Positions 8,268 through 10,422 of a stretch of 10,422 bases of DNA are shown in pieces. The notes under the pieces were generated by a model. The model had not been told where the DNA came from, did not search any database, and saw only the letters and a program-made list of their open reading frames with translations. The position numbers and the translations under genes are program-made. The stretch is taken from positions 1 to 10,422 of the forward strand of contig PWLT01000250.1 of assembly GCA_003558415.1 (NCBI GenBank), written 5' to 3'. Source of the DNA: Hyphomicrobiales bacterium. Its GTDB lineage: Bacteria; Pseudomonadota; Alphaproteobacteria; Rhodobacterales; Rhodobacteraceae. Within the stretch, counting starts at the first letter, position 1. Each line of letters opens with the position of its first letter.

Positions 8268-8552
8268 ATGTCAAGCGAATGGCCCCTTTGGGAAGTCTTC
8301 ATCCGCGGCCAGCATGGCCTCAATCACCGGCATGTGGGCAGCCTGCACGCGCCCGATGCCGAGATGGCGATCAACAACGCCCGCGACGTCTATACGCGGC
8401 GCAACGAGGGGGTGAGCATCTGGGTGGTGAAGGCCGATGACATCACCGCAAGCTCGCCCTCCGACAAGGGGCCGCTCTTTGAGCCCTCGAACTCCAAGGT
8501 GTATCGCCACCCGACATTTTACGACATTCCCGACGAAGTGGGGAAGATGTGA
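8268..8552 (+). CDS. paaB: 1,2-phenylacetyl-CoA epoxidase, subunit B
   Basis: A 94-residue protein, the normal size for PaaB, which helps assemble or bridge the epoxidase oligomer and carries no cofactor. Family hallmarks are WPLWEVFIRGQHGLNHRHVGSLHA at the N-terminus (about 4-27), AEMAINNARDVYTRRNEGVSIWVVK (about 29-53) and the C-terminal KVYRHPTFYDIPDEVGKM. ATG 8268 has GGGAGGA five to eleven bases upstream. Its TGA shares an A with the paaC ATG (TGATG), so translation of the two is probably coupled. Confidence 0.97.
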   Translation: MSSEWPLWEVFIRGQHGLNHRHVGSLHAPDAEMAINNARDVYTRRNEGVSIWVVKADDITASSPSDKGPLFEPSNSKVYRHPTFYDIPDEVGKM

Positions 8553-9403
8553 TGCCCTCGCTGCCCGACATGGCCACCCCCGATGCCGCGGCCCGCGCGC
8601 AGGAGCAGGCCGCCGGTCAGACCGCCCGCCCCGAGGACACGGCGCCCGAGATGCGCGCGGCGCTTTTCGAGGGGCTGCTGCGCCTGGGCGACAACACGCT
8701 GATCCTCGGACACCGGGTGTCGGAATGGTGCGGCCACGCCCCGGTGCTGGAGGAGGATATCGCGCTGGCCAATACCGCGCTCGACATGATCGGCCAGACG
8801 CAGTTGTGGCTTGGCCTTGCCGGCGAGGTCGAGGGGCAGGGGCGCAGCGCCGACGATCTGGCCTATCTGCGCGACGTGTGGGACATGCGCAACCTTCTGC
8901 TGGTGGAGCGCCCCAACGGCGATTTCGGCGCCACGCTGATGCGTCAGTTCCTCTTCGACGCCTGGCATCTGCCCATGCTCAAGGCGCTGATGCGCTCGAG
9001 CGATCAGCGCATCGCCGATATCGCCGAGAAGGCGTCCAAGGAGGTGTCCTATCATCTGGAGCGCTCCACCGATCTGGTGGTCCGTCTGGGCGACGGAACG
9101 CGCGAGAGCCATGCGCGGATGCAGGCCGCGCTTGATGATATCTGGCCCTATACGGGCGAGATGTTCATCGGCGACGGCCATGACGCGCACCTGGCCGAGG
9201 CCGGCATCATGCCCACCCCCGAGAGTCTGCGCACCGAGTGGGACGCCTATGTCGATGCGGTGCTGCGCGAGGCCACGCTCAAGCGCCCGGAGGGCGATTT
9301 CGCCCACAAGGGCGGCCGGCAGGGCACGCATACCGAGCATCTGGGTTTTATCCTGGCCGAGATGCAGTGGCTCCAGCGCGCCTATCCGGGGGCGAAGTGG
9401 TAA
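8552..9403 (+). CDS. paaC: 1,2-phenylacetyl-CoA epoxidase, structural subunit C
   Basis: PaaC is the ferritin-like partner of PaaA that stabilises the catalytic dimer and helps bind the CoA part of the substrate; it normally lacks a complete iron site. Visible family blocks are LFEGLLRLGDNTLILGHRVSEWCGHAPVLEEDIAL (about 38-72), NTALDMIGQTQLWL, YLRDVWDMRNLLLVERPNGDF (about 105-125) and KEVSYHLERSTDLVVRLGDG (about 163-182). It has 283 residues against about 248 in E. coli; much of the excess is an Ala-rich N-terminus of some 33 residues. ATG 8552 overlaps the paaB stop by one base and has GGGGAAG upstream. An in-frame GTG at 8549 and ATG at 8570 are alternatives. Confidence 0.95.
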   Translation: MPSLPDMATPDAAARAQEQAAGQTARPEDTAPEMRAALFEGLLRLGDNTLILGHRVSEWCGHAPVLEEDIALANTALDMIGQTQLWLGLAGEVEGQGRSADDLAYLRDVWDMRNLLLVERPNGDFGATLMRQFLFDAWHLPMLKALMRSSDQRIADIAEKASKEVSYHLERSTDLVVRLGDGTRESHARMQAALDDIWPYTGEMFIGDGHDAHLAEAGIMPTPESLRTEWDAYVDAVLREATLKRPEGDFAHKGGRQGTHTEHLGFILAEMQWLQRAYPGAKW

Positions 9404-9407
9404 AGTG

Positions 9408-9932
9408 ATGAGCACCGCGACCCGCCCCTCCATCGATGAGGTCTGGGACTGGCTCGCCCAGATCCCCGACCCCGAGATTCCGGTGATCTCGCTGGTGGAT
9501 CTGGGCATCATCCGCGATGTGCAGTGGCAGGGCGACACGCTTATCGTCACGGTAACACCCACCTATTCGGGCTGCCCCGCAACCAGCGTGATCAATTTTG
9601 AGATCGAGCGGGAATTGCGCGAGCGCGGCATCGAGTCGCTCGAGCTCAAGCGCCAGCTCTCCCCGGCCTGGACGACCGACTGGATCAGCGCCGAGGGCCG
9701 CGAGAAGCTGCGCGGCTACGGTATCGCCCCGCCGGTGGACGGCACCGCCGCCGATGGCGCGCTGCAGGGGCGCATCGACCGGCTGGCCGGGCGCTCGCGG
9801 CTGGTGGTGGAATGCCCGCGTTGCGGCTCGGAAAACACCGAACGGGTCAGTCAGTTCGGCTCGACCCCGTGCAAGGCGAGCTATCGCTGCAAGGACTGTC
9901 TGGAGCCCTTCGACTACTTCAAGTGCATCTGA
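9408..9932 (+). CDS. paaD: Phenylacetate epoxidase assembly protein PaaD (MIP18/DUF59 family)
   Basis: A 174-residue protein with a MIP18 (DUF59) domain in about residues 8-100 and a C-terminal zinc-ribbon-like extension. The DUF59 part has IPDPEIPVISLVDLGIIRDV (19-38) and C56 in TYSGCPATSV, the cysteine conserved in Fe-S assembly factors of the SufT/MIP18 type. The tail has C136 and C139 in CPRCGS, C155 in TPCKA, C161 and C164 in YRCKDC, and ends EPFDYFKCI with C173. PaaD is not part of the core epoxidase; a role in maturing the di-iron centre or the PaaE Fe-S cluster is the usual proposal and remains inference. It starts 4 bases after the paaC stop; no strong ribosome binding site of its own is visible, suggesting coupling to paaC. 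Confidence 0.95.
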   Translation: MSTATRPSIDEVWDWLAQIPDPEIPVISLVDLGIIRDVQWQGDTLIVTVTPTYSGCPATSVINFEIERELRERGIESLELKRQLSPAWTTDWISAEGREKLRGYGIAPPVDGTAADGALQGRIDRLAGRSRLVVECPRCGSENTERVSQFGSTPCKASYRCKDCLEPFDYFKCI

Positions 9933-9947
9933 CGCGAGAGGACGGCA

Positions 9948-10422
9948 ATGGCGCGCTTCTATCCCCTTGAGGTTGCCGATGTGCAGCGTGACACCCGCGA
10001 CGCGGTGGTCGTCACACTCGCCCCGCGCGAGGCGGACCGCGCGCATTTCGATTTCATCCAGGGCCAGTATCTGACCTTCCGCCGCGATTTCGAGGGCACC
10101 GAGCTGCGCCGCTCCTACTCCATCTGCGCGGGCCGGGACGAGGGCGTGCTGCGGGTGGGCATCAAGCGCATCGAGGGCGGCGCCTTCTCGAACTGGGCCA
10201 ATGAGGAGCTGCGCCCCGGCGATGTGCTCGAGGCGATGCCGCCGATGGGCAGCTTCCACACCGAACTCGATCCGCAGGCGGCGCGCCAATATCTGGCTTT
10301 CGCGGGGGGGAGCGGCATTACGCCCGTGCTCAGCCTGATCAAGACCATCCTCGCGCGCGAGCCCAAATCGCGCTTCACGCTGGTCTATGGCAACCGCACG
10401 GTCGCCTCGATCATATTCCGCG
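9948..10422 (+). CDS. paaE: 1,2-phenylacetyl-CoA epoxidase, reductase subunit E (5' part)
   Basis: The gene runs off the window after 158 codons. PaaE passes electrons from NADPH through FAD and a 2Fe-2S cluster to the PaaA di-iron site. Visible are the FAD-binding barrel (about 5-105), with QGQYLTFRRDF, the flavin motif RRSYSIC (54-60) and GVLRVGIKRIEGGAFSNWA, and the start of the nucleotide-binding domain with AGGSGITPVLSLIKTIL (119-135) and LVYGNRT. The C-terminal ferredoxin domain expected of PaaE is beyond the edge, so a plain ferredoxin-NADP reductase cannot be excluded by sequence alone, but context after paaABCD makes paaE nearly certain. The ATG at 9948 has GAGAGGAC upstream and lies 15 bases after the paaD stop. 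Confidence 0.94.
   Translation, partial: MARFYPLEVADVQRDTRDAVVVTLAPREADRAHFDFIQGQYLTFRRDFEGTELRRSYSICAGRDEGVLRVGIKRIEGGAFSNWANEELRPGDVLEAMPPMGSFHTELDPQAARQYLAFAGGSGITPVLSLIKTILAREPKSRFTLVYGNRTVASIIFR

Overview
This is a GC-rich window with strong G/C third-position bias and long antisense shadow frames. The gene content points to an alphaproteobacterium, most likely Rhodobacterales (roseobacter/Paracoccus-like). That placement is inferred from protein style and gene order, not from a database search. I see no mobile elements, RNA genes or CRISPR arrays. All the genes belong to recognisable families, so any novelty is in regulation and arrangement.

Layout: (1) 1-1792, the 3' end of pdhB and a complete pdhC, the E1-beta and E2 subunits of pyruvate dehydrogenase, followed by a GC-only hairpin. 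(2) 1977-2876, a PaaX-family repressor on the + strand. (3) 2877-3106, a convergent gap with two hairpins; the first is a plausible terminator for carA. (4) 3107-4273, carA on the - strand, divergent from a GatB/YqeY-domain gene (4455-4916), with an AT-rich promoter island between them. (5) 4992-5567, a MAPEG-family membrane protein whose 3' end overlaps a small convergent membrane-anchored protein gene (5560-5700, - strand). (6) 5701-6019, a non-coding regulatory region whose AT-rich end carries two different inverted-repeat structures. (7) 6020-10422, a tightly packed phenylacetate (paa) operon: thiolase (paaJ-like), paaA, paaB, paaC, paaD and the 5' part of paaE, which runs off the window.

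Functionally, PaaA, PaaB, PaaC and PaaE form the oxygen-dependent ring 1,2-phenylacetyl-CoA epoxidase, and PaaD probably helps build its metal centres. The thiolase carries out the final cleavage to acetyl-CoA and succinyl-CoA. PaaX homologues repress paa genes until phenylacetyl-CoA appears. The remaining pathway genes (paaK, paaG, paaZ, paaF, paaH) are not in the window.

The most interesting region is the paa operon promoter. A TetR-type operator-like palindrome (5952-5971) lies just downstream of a separate nested inverted repeat (5894-5938), while the only regulator gene in the window is paaX, about 3 kb from the operon and beside pdhC. This suggests dual control, or a change of regulator.
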